Positions 17,398 through 26,751 of a stretch of 64,000 nt of DNA are shown here, in pieces (the stretch's first letter is position 1; the number at the start of each line of letters is the position of its first letter). The stretch covers positions 1 to 64,000 of the forward strand of contig JBFWXB010000021.1 of assembly GCA_050187875.1 (NCBI GenBank). Direction: 5' to 3'. A program made the position numbers and the translations under genes. The notes under the pieces were generated by a model. It was not told where the DNA came from and did no database searches. It saw nothing but the letters and a program-made list of their open reading frames with translations. The stretch is from JAFKKS01 sp050187875. Lineage in GTDB: Bacteria; Pseudomonadota; Alphaproteobacteria; Rhizobiales; Xanthobacteraceae.

Positions 17398-17745
17398 GCC
17401 GTCATCGACGATGCTCCGCTTGTGCGCGAGAGCGTCCAGCGTCTTGTGAGCTCGATGGGCTTTCAAGCCGAGCAATTCTCGTCGCCTGACGACTTCTTCG
17501 CTTCGTCTTCGTGCCGCAAAGCCCGCTGTATCATCAGCGATGTCGGAGTCGGCGGCTCCACCAGCAAGCGCCTGCATCAGCGTTTGACCTCGCGTGGGCT
17601 GGATATCCCGGTCATCTTCATGACCGCGCTTCCAAGCCAGGCGCGGGACAAGAAGCTGATCGAGGACGGGGCGATCCGCGTGCTGCCAAAGCCCTTCCGC
17701 AGCACGGCCTTGGCCGACTGCATCCGCGCGGCGCTTCAGCTTTGA
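17392..17745 (+). CDS. Stand-alone receiver-domain response regulator
   Basis: This 117-residue single-domain protein has the full receiver signature: VIDDAPLVRESV with the acidic pair, phospho-acceptor Asp50 in CIISDVGVGG, Thr in IFMTALPS and Lys in LPKPFRS. There is no output domain, so it would act as a phosphate sink, a shuttle or a binding partner. A TTG at 17383 also opens the frame, but ATG at 17392 is more likely. It follows the kinase/FixJ pair and could compete for the same kinase. It is convergent with manC. Confidence 0.88.
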   Translation: MIAVIDDAPLVRESVQRLVSSMGFQAEQFSSPDDFFASSSCRKARCIISDVGVGGSTSKRLHQRLTSRGLDIPVIFMTALPSQARDKKLIEDGAIRVLPKPFRSTALADCIRAALQL

Positions 17746-17825
17746 TTTTTTGATGCTGGCGTGCAGACGCGCGACGCTCGCCGCGGGCTGATCGCGCGGA
17801 AATTCAAAGCTCTAACGCCATAAAA

Positions 17826-19325
17826 TCAGCAGCGGCCGTAGACGTCGTCCATCCGGACGATGTCGTCCTCGCCGGTGTAGGAGCCGACCTGCACTTCGAT
17901 GAGTTCGAGCGGAATTTTGCCCGGATTTGTAAGCCGATGGACTGCACCCATTGGAAGGTAAACCGCCTCGTTTTCGCCGACGATCGTGACCCGATCGTCC
18001 ACCTGTACCTCGGCCGCTCCCTGCACGACCACCCAATGCTCCGCGCGATGAAAGTGCTTCTGCAGTGAGAGGCGCCCGCCGGGCTTGACGCAGATGCGCT
18101 TCACCTGGAAGCGCGTGCCGAGATCGACGCGCTGATACCAACCCCACGGCCGATACGTCCGCATGTGTTCGTCGGCTTCGGCGCGCTTCTTTTTCCGTAG
18201 CGATGCGACAAGGCCTTTGACCTCAGCCGAGCGCGCGCGTGTTGTGACAAGGACCGCATCGGGCTCGGTGACGACGACGATATCGTCCACGCCGACGACC
18301 GCCGTCAGCATGTGATCGGAATGCACGAGGCTATTGTGCGTTTCGGCGAGCGCCACGTCTCCGCGTAGCGCATTTCCGTTTTCGTCGTGCGGTGAAGCCT
18401 CCCACAAGGCGCCCCAGCTTCCGACATCCGACCATGGATAGCTTACCGGAAGCACCGCAGCGCGTTTCGTGCGCTCCATCACCGCATAGTCGATCGAGGT
18501 CGCCGGCGCCGCCCTGAAGGCGTCGGCGTCGAGACGGAGGAACGCGCGATCTTGCCGCGCGTGGTCAAGGGCGTCCCGCGCCGCAGTCAAAATTTGCGGT
18601 GCGAAGCGTTCGAGCTCCTCGAGCATGATATCGGCGCGGAACACGAAATTTCCCGTGTTCCAGAGATAGCCGCGCTCGACATAGTCTTGTGCAAGGGCGG
18701 CATTCGGCTTCTCGACGAAGCAGTCGACCACAAACGCATCCGTCTCGTCGATTTGCCGGCCCCGCTTGATTTAGCCGAAGCCGGTGGCGGGCTCGCTCGG
18801 CGCGACGCCGATGGTCACGATATATCCGCTGCGCGCAACGTCTGCGGCCGCCGCGACGCAGTCCCGGAACGAAGCTTCGTCGCCGATGACATGATCGGCC
18901 GCAAGCGTGAGGAGGACGGCCGTCGGGTCTTTGCGCGCCGCGTAGACGGTCGCCGCGGCGATCGCCGCAGCGGAATCCCGTCGTTCCGGCTCGAGCACGA
19001 CATCCGTTGTGAGCGAAATGTCTGCGAACTGCTCGTCAAGAAGAAAGCGATGCTCGTTGCTTGCGAGCACGAGCGGCCGGTCGAACAGGGGCGAGCCTAC
19101 AACGCGCCGCAGCGCGGATTGGAACGTCGTGCCGTTGCCGAGAAGGGGGATGAATTGCTTCGGCCTGGTCCCCCGCGAGGCGGGCCACAGCCGTGCACCT
19201 GCTCCGCCGCAGAGCACGACGGGAGTGACGCTCCCGCTCGGGCGGTTGACTGTGGCCGCGCCTTCGCGACGGTCCGCGCGAGGAGGCTGCTCGAAACTGA
19301 TGACGTTCGGTGGAGCGAAATTCAT
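17826..19325 (-). pseudogene. manC: Mannose-1-phosphate guanylyltransferase / mannose-6-phosphate isomerase, interrupted by an in-frame stop
   Basis: This is a 500-codon gene for the bifunctional type II enzyme that makes mannose-1-phosphate and GDP-mannose. The N-terminal part has the nucleotidyltransferase signature VVLCGGAGARLWPASRG followed by RPKQFIPLLG. After ATGFG comes TAA (18771-18773) where the family has Tyr in GFGYI. The same frame then continues IKRGRQIDETDAF with the FVEKP active-site motif and a C-terminal cupin isomerase domain (RLSLQKHFHRAEHWVVV). No frameshift is involved, only one nonsense codon between two catalytic motifs. It could be a real mutation, a suppressed stop or a sequencing error. 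It lies 24 bp after glmS. Confidence 0.88.
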
Positions 19326-19349
19326 GAGGCACCTCGGCAGGGCGCAGTG

Positions 19350-21176
19350 CTATTCGACGGTGACCGACTTCGCGAGATTGCGCGGCTGGTCGACATCTTT
19401 GCCGATCAAGAGCGCGGTGTAATAGGCGAGGAGTTGGACGGGCAGGGCATAGACGATCGGCGACACGATCGGATGCATATCGGGCATCACCAGCGTCGCG
19501 AGCGTGTCGATTCCGGCCGCCTTGGCGCCGCTCGCGTCGGTGATGAGAATGATCCGCCCGCCGCGCGCCGCGACCTCCTGCATGTTCGAGGCAGTTTTTT
19601 CGAAACACGCGTCGCTCGGCGCGATGACGATGACGGGAAGCGTGCCGTCGACCAGAGCGATGGGCCCATGTTTGAGCTCGCCCGCGGCATAGCCCTCGGC
19701 ATGGATGTAGGAGAGTTCCTTGAGCTTGAGCGCGCCCTCCATCGCGAGCGGATACGCCGTGCCGCGGCCGACATAGAGGACGTCCCTGGCCTTCGCGACT
19801 TCGCTCGCCAGCGCCTCGATCCTGGATGCGCTCGTCAGCGCGCTCGCCATCTGCCGCGGCAGAGCCTGCAGCGCCGCGACGATCGCCTTTTCCTCGCTTT
19901 CGCCGAGGACACCGCGTGTGCGCGCGGCGTGAACGGCAAGGCAAAGCAGCACCGCCAGCTGGCACGTGAATGCCTTGGTCGAAGCCACCGCGATTTCAGG
20001 GCCAGCGAAGGTCGGACAGACGATCGTGCTTTCGCGCGCGATGCTCGAGGTCGGAACATTGACCACCGAAAGGACAGGTTCGCCGAAGCTCTTGGCGTAC
20101 CGCAGCGACGCGAGCGTGTCCGCCGTCTCGCCGGACTGCGAGATGACCATCATCAGCGCGTCAGGATCGAGCGGGGCGTCGCGGTAACGGAACTCCGAGG
20201 CGAACTCGACCTGCACGGTGAGGTGCGCCAGGCGCTCGAACCAGTATTTGGCGATCAGCCCGGCGAAATAGGCCGTTCCGCAGGCGGCGATCGACAGGCG
20301 CGAAAGCGCGCGCCAATCGAACGGCGCATCCTTGACTCCTACGACGCAGCCTGATGCAAGGTCGGCGTAATGTTCGAGCGTGCGCAGCACGACCTCCGGC
20401 TGCTCGTGGATCTCCTTCTCCATGAAATGCCGATAGCTGCCGCGATCGCTCATCGCGCTGCCCTTCGGCATCCCGATGACGGGGCGCCTCACGACGCGGC
20501 CTACGGCATCGCGAATTTCGGCCCCGCGACGGGAGAGGATCGCCCAGTCGCCGTCCTCGAGATAGATGACGCGATTGGTGAGCGGCGCGAGCGCGAGCGC
20601 ATCGGAGCCGAGATAGTTCTCGCCGTCGCCGAGGCCGATCGCGAGGGGTGGGCCGTGCCGCGCGCCGATCAGGAGGTCTTCTTCGCCGGCGAACAGAAAG
20701 GCAAGCGCGTAAGCGCCGTGCAGCCGCGGAAGGATGGCGGCGACGGCATCGGCCGGAGAGCGTCCGTGACGCATCTCCTCCGTCACCAGCCGGGCGACGA
20801 TTTCCGTGTCGGTCTCCGTCTCGAAACGCACGCCGGCCGCTTCGAGCTCGCTTCGCAGTGCATGGAAGTTCTCGATGATGCCGTTGTGGACGACGGCGAG
20901 CTTATCGGTCGCATGCGGATGGGCATTGATCTCGTTCGGGCGGCCATGCGTTGCCCAGCGGGTGTGGCCGATACCGATCGCGCCGGAGAGCGGCTCCTGC
21001 GAGAGGCAGAGCTCGAGGTTACGCAGCTTGCCGGCGGCGCGCCGCCGCTCGATGCGTCCATTCTCGAGCGTCGCGACGCCGGCCGAGTCATAGCCGCGAT
21101 ATTCGAGACGGCGGAGCGCATCGACCAGCTGGTCGGCGACCGCGGCTTTTCCGAGAATTCCGACAATCCCGCACAT
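19350..21176 (-). CDS. glmS: Glutamine-fructose-6-phosphate aminotransferase (isomerizing)
   Basis: The 608-residue enzyme makes glucosamine-6-phosphate, the entry point to UDP-GlcNAc. It starts MCGIVGILGK, whose Cys becomes the N-terminal glutaminase nucleophile. The glutaminase domain covers about residues 1-220, and two SIS sugar-isomerase domains follow (SIAACGTAYFAGLI, ISQSGETADTLASLRYA, and the terminal NLAKSVTVE typical of GlmS). It is full length and leads the manC gene on the same strand. Its place in the polysaccharide locus suggests it may be a second copy dedicated to amino-sugar supply for the export polymer. Confidence 0.96.
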   Translation of the reverse strand: MCGIVGILGKAAVADQLVDALRRLEYRGYDSAGVATLENGRIERRRAAGKLRNLELCLSQEPLSGAIGIGHTRWATHGRPNEINAHPHATDKLAVVHNGIIENFHALRSELEAAGVRFETETDTEIVARLVTEEMRHGRSPADAVAAILPRLHGAYALAFLFAGEEDLLIGARHGPPLAIGLGDGENYLGSDALALAPLTNRVIYLEDGDWAILSRRGAEIRDAVGRVVRRPVIGMPKGSAMSDRGSYRHFMEKEIHEQPEVVLRTLEHYADLASGCVVGVKDAPFDWRALSRLSIAACGTAYFAGLIAKYWFERLAHLTVQVEFASEFRYRDAPLDPDALMMVISQSGETADTLASLRYAKSFGEPVLSVVNVPTSSIARESTIVCPTFAGPEIAVASTKAFTCQLAVLLCLAVHAARTRGVLGESEEKAIVAALQALPRQMASALTSASRIEALASEVAKARDVLYVGRGTAYPLAMEGALKLKELSYIHAEGYAAGELKHGPIALVDGTLPVIVIAPSDACFEKTASNMQEVAARGGRIILITDASGAKAAGIDTLATLVMPDMHPIVSPIVYALPVQLLAYYTALLIGKDVDQPRNLAKSVTVE

Positions 21177-21449
21177 CGCCGTCTCGCGTATTGCCGGCTA
21201 TGGCAACGTATTTGCAATGGTCGGGGGATTAAGCGCCCCCCGTGCGCTGGCCCGTGCCTTCGGCCGATTGCGCTGGCCTCAGGCTTTGGAGGAGGATCGG
21301 AGCCTTCGCGAAAATTATCACGCGCGTGAGGGGTGGCGTATTCCTCTGTCGGGGACGCCCGTTCTTGCTGGCCGCTCTACTCACATCGGAGGAGTTCAGG
21401 ACCTGAAATAGCAAGCTGATATGCGGCCGTTCTTTGATAAAGCGAACCG

Positions 21450-22523
21450 ATGTCTGCGCGCACATTTTTGCGGAAAGCGGCGATCCGATTGACGTTGGAC
21501 GCCCTTTATTTTAGCGGCGCATTTCGCCTCTTACGCGGGCGCTGCGGCGGTGCCGGCGTCATCTTGACGCTGCATCACGTGCGGCCCGTGCGCGCCGACG
21601 CGTTTCAGCCGAATCGATCGCTCGAGGTCACGCCGGAGTTCCTGGAGGATGTGATCGACGCGCTGCGCCGGGAAGGTCTCGAGTTTGTCAGCCTCGATGA
21701 GATGCATCGCCGCCTGTGCCGGGGCCATCCGCGCCGCTTCGTTTGCCTCACCTTCGACGATGGCTACCGCGACAATCTCGAATGGGCCTATCCGATCCTC
21801 CGGCATCATCGGGTTCCCTTCACGATCTTTGTCGCATCCGATTTTGCCGATCATCGCGGCCATTTGTGGTGGCGCACGATCGAAGAGGCCGTTTTCGCAA
21901 ATGATCATGTGACTATCGCCATCGACGGAACGGAACGCACCTTCATCTGCCGCACACCGGCGGCAAAAGTGGCGACTGGGCAGACGATCCATCGCGCGCT
22001 CAACGATCTCCCGAGCGAAACGGCGGTGCGGACCGCGGTGGACGTGCTCGCGAGCCGCATGGGGATCGATACGGCCGCGCAATGTGCGGCCGCATGCATG
22101 GGCTGGGATGAGCTTGCCGCGCTTGCCGCCGATCCGCTCGTAACCATCGGCGCGCATACGCTGTCCCACCCGCGGCTTGGGAAACTCGCGCCTGCCGACG
22201 CGCGGCACGAAATGGCGGCAAGCGCCACGCGCATCGAGACCATGATCGGCCTGCGTCCGCGGCATTTCGCGTATCCGTTTGGCGATACGGCGGCGGCGGG
22301 CCCGCGGGAGTTCGCGTTGGCGGCCGAGCTCGGTTTTAAAACGGCGTTGACGACACGCCCGGGCGTTCTCTCCGCAGGCGATCGCGAGCGCCTCACCGCG
22401 CTCCCGCGCATTTCTCTCAATGGGGATTATCAAAGGCTGCGCCACCTTCGTGTGCTTGAATCCGGCGCAGCCACTGCCGCCTGGCACAGCTTGCGGCGGC
22501 TTAAGGCGGCATCAGCCGGATAG
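21450..22523 (+). CDS. Polysaccharide deacetylase family protein (CE4/NodB-like)
   Basis: The 357-residue protein carries a NodB-type deacetylase domain. The metal/catalytic motif is LTFDDGYRDNLEWAYPILRHH, followed by PFTIFVASDF, the zinc-binding TIGAHTLSHPRL and the FAYPFGD motif. Such enzymes remove N- or O-acetyl groups from sugars. No clear signal peptide is visible, so it may act on a lipid-linked precursor on the cytoplasmic face. It is transcribed alone on the plus strand, between glmS and the convergent adenylation-carrier-thioesterase gene. Confidence 0.9.
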   Translation: MSARTFLRKAAIRLTLDALYFSGAFRLLRGRCGGAGVILTLHHVRPVRADAFQPNRSLEVTPEFLEDVIDALRREGLEFVSLDEMHRRLCRGHPRRFVCLTFDDGYRDNLEWAYPILRHHRVPFTIFVASDFADHRGHLWWRTIEEAVFANDHVTIAIDGTERTFICRTPAAKVATGQTIHRALNDLPSETAVRTAVDVLASRMGIDTAAQCAAACMGWDELAALAADPLVTIGAHTLSHPRLGKLAPADARHEMAASATRIETMIGLRPRHFAYPFGDTAAAGPREFALAAELGFKTALTTRPGVLSAGDRERLTALPRISLNGDYQRLRHLRVLESGAATAAWHSLRRLKAASAG

Positions 22524-22544
22524 GCACAAAGACGAGTCCGGCTG
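22513..22544 (+). terminator. Possible terminator hairpin after the deacetylase
   Basis: A perfect 8-base inverted repeat, CAGCCGGA and TCCGGCTG, with a 16-base loop spans the deacetylase stop codon and is followed by AAATTTT. It lies between two convergent genes and could stop transcription from either side. Confidence 0.4.
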
Positions 22545-22564
22545 AAATTTTGCTCTTCCGGCCC

Positions 22565-25306
22565 TTACTGCGGCGCATAGAACCGCTGTGGCGAAGCCAA
22601 TCCCTCCGCTGACGCGCTGGAATCGAGCGCACGCAGCCGCTCGCCGATCTCGCGCGTGAGCGCATCCACATGCGTCGTGATGCAACCCCAATGCCCGCCG
22701 GGAATAGCGACGATTTCGACATTGGGACCGAGATAACGGACATCCTTTCCGTCGTTTTCGGCCGCGAAATAGACGATCGGAAGCTCCGTCTTTGGGGGAA
22801 TGTATTTTCGGAACAGCCGATTATAAATCCGCGCCATGTCCTGCTCGCGCCGGCGCATATCGGCAGGCAGCTTTGCGAGGTCGGGCCGTGCGTACTTGGG
22901 TTCACCATGCTCCCGACGCACAAGCTTGGCCATGGCGTGGCGAAGCAAAGCGGGATCACGCCGATAGACCTGTAGATTGGCGACCTGGCGCCAGACGAGA
23001 TCGACAGCGGCGGCAAGAGGCCGCGCCTGTTGCTCCCAGGTGGGACTGATCGCGTCGAGGCGCTTGGTGAGCCCCTGGAAGAACATGCGCGCCGCCGGAC
23101 GGAAGTTCAGTGTGGGCGTGTCGATCAGGAACACCGCATCGACCTGCCGTCCGGCCTCGGCGAGCAGTTTCGCCAGGCTGAGCGCCACCATCCCACCGTT
23201 GCAATAACCGGCCAGACGAAACGGGCCCTCACGTTGCGAGTCGAGAATGAGGCGCAGGCGATCGAAAGCCATGGCTTCGATCGTTTCCGGAATGGGCTCG
23301 GGGCCGAGTCCGTGTGGGGCAACGGAGATGAAGGGCTGTTCCTGCCCCAGCAGGCGCGAAATCCGGCGCGTATAATAGCCGCCGTCATAGTCGCCGTGGA
23401 AGAAGAACAGCGGCGGACGAGAATTTCCTCCTTGAAGCTGAATGAGCGGCCGCGCGTGCGAAGGCCCCCCACTCATCAGGCCCGCCGCGAGCTGGGCGAT
23501 CGTGGGATGATCGACAAGCATGGAATCTGGAATGGGATGCCCGACGATCTTTTCGACTTCGAGCAGCATCTGCACGGCCATCAGCGAGTCGCCGCCCTTC
23601 TCGAAAAAATCGTCGTCGAGGCCGATCGCCTCCGACTCCAGCGTGTCGCGCCAAAGCCGCAGCAGTGCGTTTTCAAGGCCGCTGCCGACGCGCGGTTCGA
23701 CACTCGCGGCGCCCTCGGACGCCTCGGCGTTCACCACCAATTGCTTGTGCAATTGGCTGCGCTGCACCTTGCCGGTCGGGCCTTTCGGAATAGCGTCGAC
23801 CACCAGGATGCGGCGCGGAATCTTGAACGCAGTCAGACGCTCCCGCAGGAAAGACTGGAGATCGGTGGGGGTCGCATGCGCGCCCCGGCGCATGACAACG
23901 GCGGCCGCGACTTCCTGGCCCAATGTCGGATGCGGAAAGCCAAAAGTTGCTGCCTCGCTGACGTCGGAATGGGCAAGCAGAACCTGATCGACTTCGAGCG
24001 GTGCGAACTTTTCGCCGCCGCGATTGATCTGTTCCTTCAGCCGCCCCGTGAGAACGAGGTAGCCGTCGTCATCGAAACGCCCCTGGTCGCCGGTGCGGAA
24101 CCAGCCGTTCGTGAAGGCGCTGGCATTTGCCTGCGGATTGGCGGCGTAGCCGCTCATGACGCTCGGGCCGCGAATGACCACTTCGCCGGTTTCGCCTTGC
24201 GCGAGCACGCGGCCCGTTTCGTCCATGATCGCGACATCGGGACCTGCGGCGACGCCGACGGTTCCGCGTTTCTGCCGCCCTGCGCCGAGCGGATTGCAGG
24301 TCATTTGATGCGCCGCTTCCGTCATGCTGTAGGCTTCGAGAACGGGCGCACCGAAGACGTTTGTGAGTTGATCAAAGAGTTGCGCTGGAAGCGGCGCCGA
24401 CGACGAGCGGATGAAGCGAAGCGGATGGCGCGCGATGAGATCGGGATGCGCCTTGGCTTCGTTCGCGACCATGCGGTGCATCGTCGGCACGGCCGTATAC
24501 CAGGTCGGCGGCGTCGTCTCCATCCAGCGAATGAAATCGCCCGGCCGCAAGCTCGGCGGGCAGACGGTCGATCCACCGCCGGCGAGCGGCGCAAGAAGAC
24601 CACCGATAAGGCCGTGGATGTGGAACAGCGGCATGAGATTGAGGCATCGATCGGAAGGCGACAGGCTCAGCGTCCGCACCATGTTGCGCGCCGACGCGAC
24701 GAGATTCTGGTGCCGTAGCGGAACGAGCTTCGGCCGCGATGTCGTGCCCGAGGTGTAAAGATAAAGCGCGACCGTCTCCGGATTGAGGGAGCCGAACGCC
24801 GCCTGTTTATTTACGTGCGACGTATCGAGCGAAAAGCGTCCGGGAATGCGGCCGTCCTCTTCGCATTCGATCACGGGAATTTCGAGTCGCGTAGCGACGT
24901 CGGCCGCGGCAGGCGCTGCGCCGTTCCGCGTGATCAGGGCTTTGACGCCGAGATCGCCCAAATAGAAAGCGCATTCGTCGGTCGTATAGGCTGTGTTGAG
25001 CGGCGCGCAGCCCGTGCAGTTGGCGACGCTGAGGAAGGCCGCGGCAAGCGTCGGCCCGTTGGGCAGCGCAATCGCAACGCGATCGTTCGGCCCGATACCG
25101 ATGTTGCGCAGCGCCGCGCGCGTGCGCACCAATTGCTGCAGGAGCTGTTGCCACGTCATTGCGCGGCCATCGGCCGCGAGGATGCAGGGCGCGGTCAGCC
25201 GATCGCGGGACGCAACACAAAGAACTTGTTCGAGCGTGATCTTCGACCCGGAGACGACTGAATCATGCAGCTGGTCGCGCGCACTTTCCACTGTAGGCGA
25301 TCGCAT
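22565..25306 (-). CDS. Adenylation-carrier-thioesterase protein (NRPS-like A-PCP-TE)
   Basis: This 913-residue protein has three modules. An AMP-forming adenylation domain covers about residues 20-530 (YLYTSGTTSRPKLVPL, TGDQGRFDDDGYLVLTGRLK, GPTGKVQRSQL). A carrier domain at about 555-620 has phosphopantetheine Ser574 in EKGGDSLMAV. A thioesterase domain covers about 645-900. The thioesterase nucleophile motif is GYCNGG, so Cys702 replaces the usual Ser; His872 in GGHWGC completes the site. ATG at 25306 follows an AGGGGAG site, and 60 upstream in-frame codons are discarded. It could activate an acyl or amino acid and transfer it to the polysaccharide. Confidence 0.88.
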   Translation of the reverse strand: MRSPTVESARDQLHDSVVSGSKITLEQVLCVASRDRLTAPCILAADGRAMTWQQLLQQLVRTRAALRNIGIGPNDRVAIALPNGPTLAAAFLSVANCTGCAPLNTAYTTDECAFYLGDLGVKALITRNGAAPAAADVATRLEIPVIECEEDGRIPGRFSLDTSHVNKQAAFGSLNPETVALYLYTSGTTSRPKLVPLRHQNLVASARNMVRTLSLSPSDRCLNLMPLFHIHGLIGGLLAPLAGGGSTVCPPSLRPGDFIRWMETTPPTWYTAVPTMHRMVANEAKAHPDLIARHPLRFIRSSSAPLPAQLFDQLTNVFGAPVLEAYSMTEAAHQMTCNPLGAGRQKRGTVGVAAGPDVAIMDETGRVLAQGETGEVVIRGPSVMSGYAANPQANASAFTNGWFRTGDQGRFDDDGYLVLTGRLKEQINRGGEKFAPLEVDQVLLAHSDVSEAATFGFPHPTLGQEVAAAVVMRRGAHATPTDLQSFLRERLTAFKIPRRILVVDAIPKGPTGKVQRSQLHKQLVVNAEASEGAASVEPRVGSGLENALLRLWRDTLESEAIGLDDDFFEKGGDSLMAVQMLLEVEKIVGHPIPDSMLVDHPTIAQLAAGLMSGGPSHARPLIQLQGGNSRPPLFFFHGDYDGGYYTRRISRLLGQEQPFISVAPHGLGPEPIPETIEAMAFDRLRLILDSQREGPFRLAGYCNGGMVALSLAKLLAEAGRQVDAVFLIDTPTLNFRPAARMFFQGLTKRLDAISPTWEQQARPLAAAVDLVWRQVANLQVYRRDPALLRHAMAKLVRREHGEPKYARPDLAKLPADMRRREQDMARIYNRLFRKYIPPKTELPIVYFAAENDGKDVRYLGPNVEIVAIPGGHWGCITTHVDALTREIGERLRALDSSASAEGLASPQRFYAPQ

Positions 25307-25500
25307 GCCGCACTCCCCTTCTCGCGCGTTGCGTTGATTTCGTGATGCGCACCCGACCCTCGGCCAGAAGGTGCTGACCGTGTGCAGATGTGGGACAGAA
25401 GATACGCCGCGCGCTTCGCAGTGAAAGGAGGTTGTCGAGGTACTCCGAAGTAGACCTCGGCCTGCGAGCTTGCGCGGTGTGGTCACGAAAAAAGGTCTGC

Positions 25501-26751
25501 TTACGCCGTCGTAATCGCGCGCGGGCCGAGGACGCGCTCGTAGATCGCCATCAACCGTGCGTGGTTCGTGTCGACGGTATAGTCGCGCTCGAACGCCGCA
25601 CGCGCGCGCTTGCGCATCTGCTGCAACTTGACGGGGTTGGAAAGTAGACGCCTCGCCTTATCGGCGAGATCGTTCGCGTCGCCCGGTTCGAAAAGAAGAC
25701 CATTCTCGCCATGCGCGACGATCTCGCCCAACCCACCGATATTGGCGGCGAGAACAGGCGTGCCCTTGGCGAAGGCTTCGGCAACGACACGCCCGAACGT
25801 TTCGAAACATTCGGATGGCACGATCAGGAGGTTGGCGCGACCAAGAAGATCGTAGACGGCCTCCGGCGCGCATTGTCCGAGAAGTTGAATATTCGGATTT
25901 CCCGCAGCCGCCGCTTGCACTTCCGAATCCATCGGGCCCGCGCCGATGATTTTCAACGGCAGCCGGAGCCCCGGTTCCCGCCAGGCGCGCAGGAGCGTCA
26001 GCAGTCCTTTTTCCGCCGAGAAGCGCCCGACAAAGAGACAGTATCCGCCGCCGCCCGGCCCTTCGCCTGGATCGGGATAGATGAAGTTCGGCTTCACGGC
26101 GATGCGACGCGCGTCGAGCCCGCCTTCAATGAGCTTGGCGCGGCTTGCTCGGCTGAGTGCAATGTAAGTGTCGATGGCGTTGCGCCAGGTTCCGAGCGCC
26201 TTGTGCGCGCCGATCATCGCGGCGACGGCGGCGCTCGCAGCGCGACTTCCCCGATAGCATCGCTTCACTATCCCACGCCACGGCATGGGACTATGGAGGC
26301 AGGCCTGGCAGATCTTGCCGTCGATGAAGAAAACGGCATTGCAGCAGAACCAGCGATAATTGTGCAACGTCTGCACGACGGGAATGCCGGCGCTGCGCGC
26401 GGCGTAATAGGCGGCCGGCGAGATAAGCGGAAAGGTGTTGTGGAAATGCACGAGATGCGGCCGCGTTTCGCGGAACAGCGCACGAAACTCGCGGTAGGCG
26501 GGGGCGCTCCAAAGCGTACGCGCGGCAAGATCAACGCGCGACATGCCATTGATCGTATCGTTTGAGACGGTGTACGGGATCACTTCGTGCCCGTGCGTCC
26601 GCAGCATCGCGAGCTCCGCTTTGACGCACGTGTCTTCGCCGCCGCTCTGCTGATACACGTTGTGGCCGACGACGATGCGCAGTTTCTCGTTCGCTTCGCG
26701 AAGTGAAACAGGGCTTGCGCGCTCTCGTGGAGACGCGGCGAGCGTGCTCAT
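25501..26751 (-). CDS. GT4-family glycosyltransferase
   Basis: The 416-residue GT-B enzyme resembles GT4 transferases. The N-terminal domain begins LRIVVGHNVYQQSGGEDTC, and VHFHNTFPLISPAAYYAA follows. The C-terminal nucleotide-sugar domain has YCLFVGRFSAEKGLLTLLRAW and the E-x7-E region ECFETFGRVVAEAFAKGTPVL. It adds a sugar to a lipid-linked intermediate at the cytoplasmic membrane. ATG at 26751 overlaps the preceding deacetylase stop as ATGA. It is the last gene of the tightly packed minus-strand operon, followed by a 194-bp gap. Confidence 0.92.
   Translation of the reverse strand: MSTLAASPRERASPVSLREANEKLRIVVGHNVYQQSGGEDTCVKAELAMLRTHGHEVIPYTVSNDTINGMSRVDLAARTLWSAPAYREFRALFRETRPHLVHFHNTFPLISPAAYYAARSAGIPVVQTLHNYRWFCCNAVFFIDGKICQACLHSPMPWRGIVKRCYRGSRAASAAVAAMIGAHKALGTWRNAIDTYIALSRASRAKLIEGGLDARRIAVKPNFIYPDPGEGPGGGGYCLFVGRFSAEKGLLTLLRAWREPGLRLPLKIIGAGPMDSEVQAAAAGNPNIQLLGQCAPEAVYDLLGRANLLIVPSECFETFGRVVAEAFAKGTPVLAANIGGLGEIVAHGENGLLFEPGDANDLADKARRLLSNPVKLQQMRKRARAAFERDYTVDTNHARLMAIYERVLGPRAITTA

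Noticed and set aside
18552..20354. A 600-codon plus-strand open frame across manC and glmS
   Set aside because: It is antisense to two clearly recognisable genes, is rich in Arg, Asp and Ala as expected for a GC-rich shadow frame, and shows no domain.
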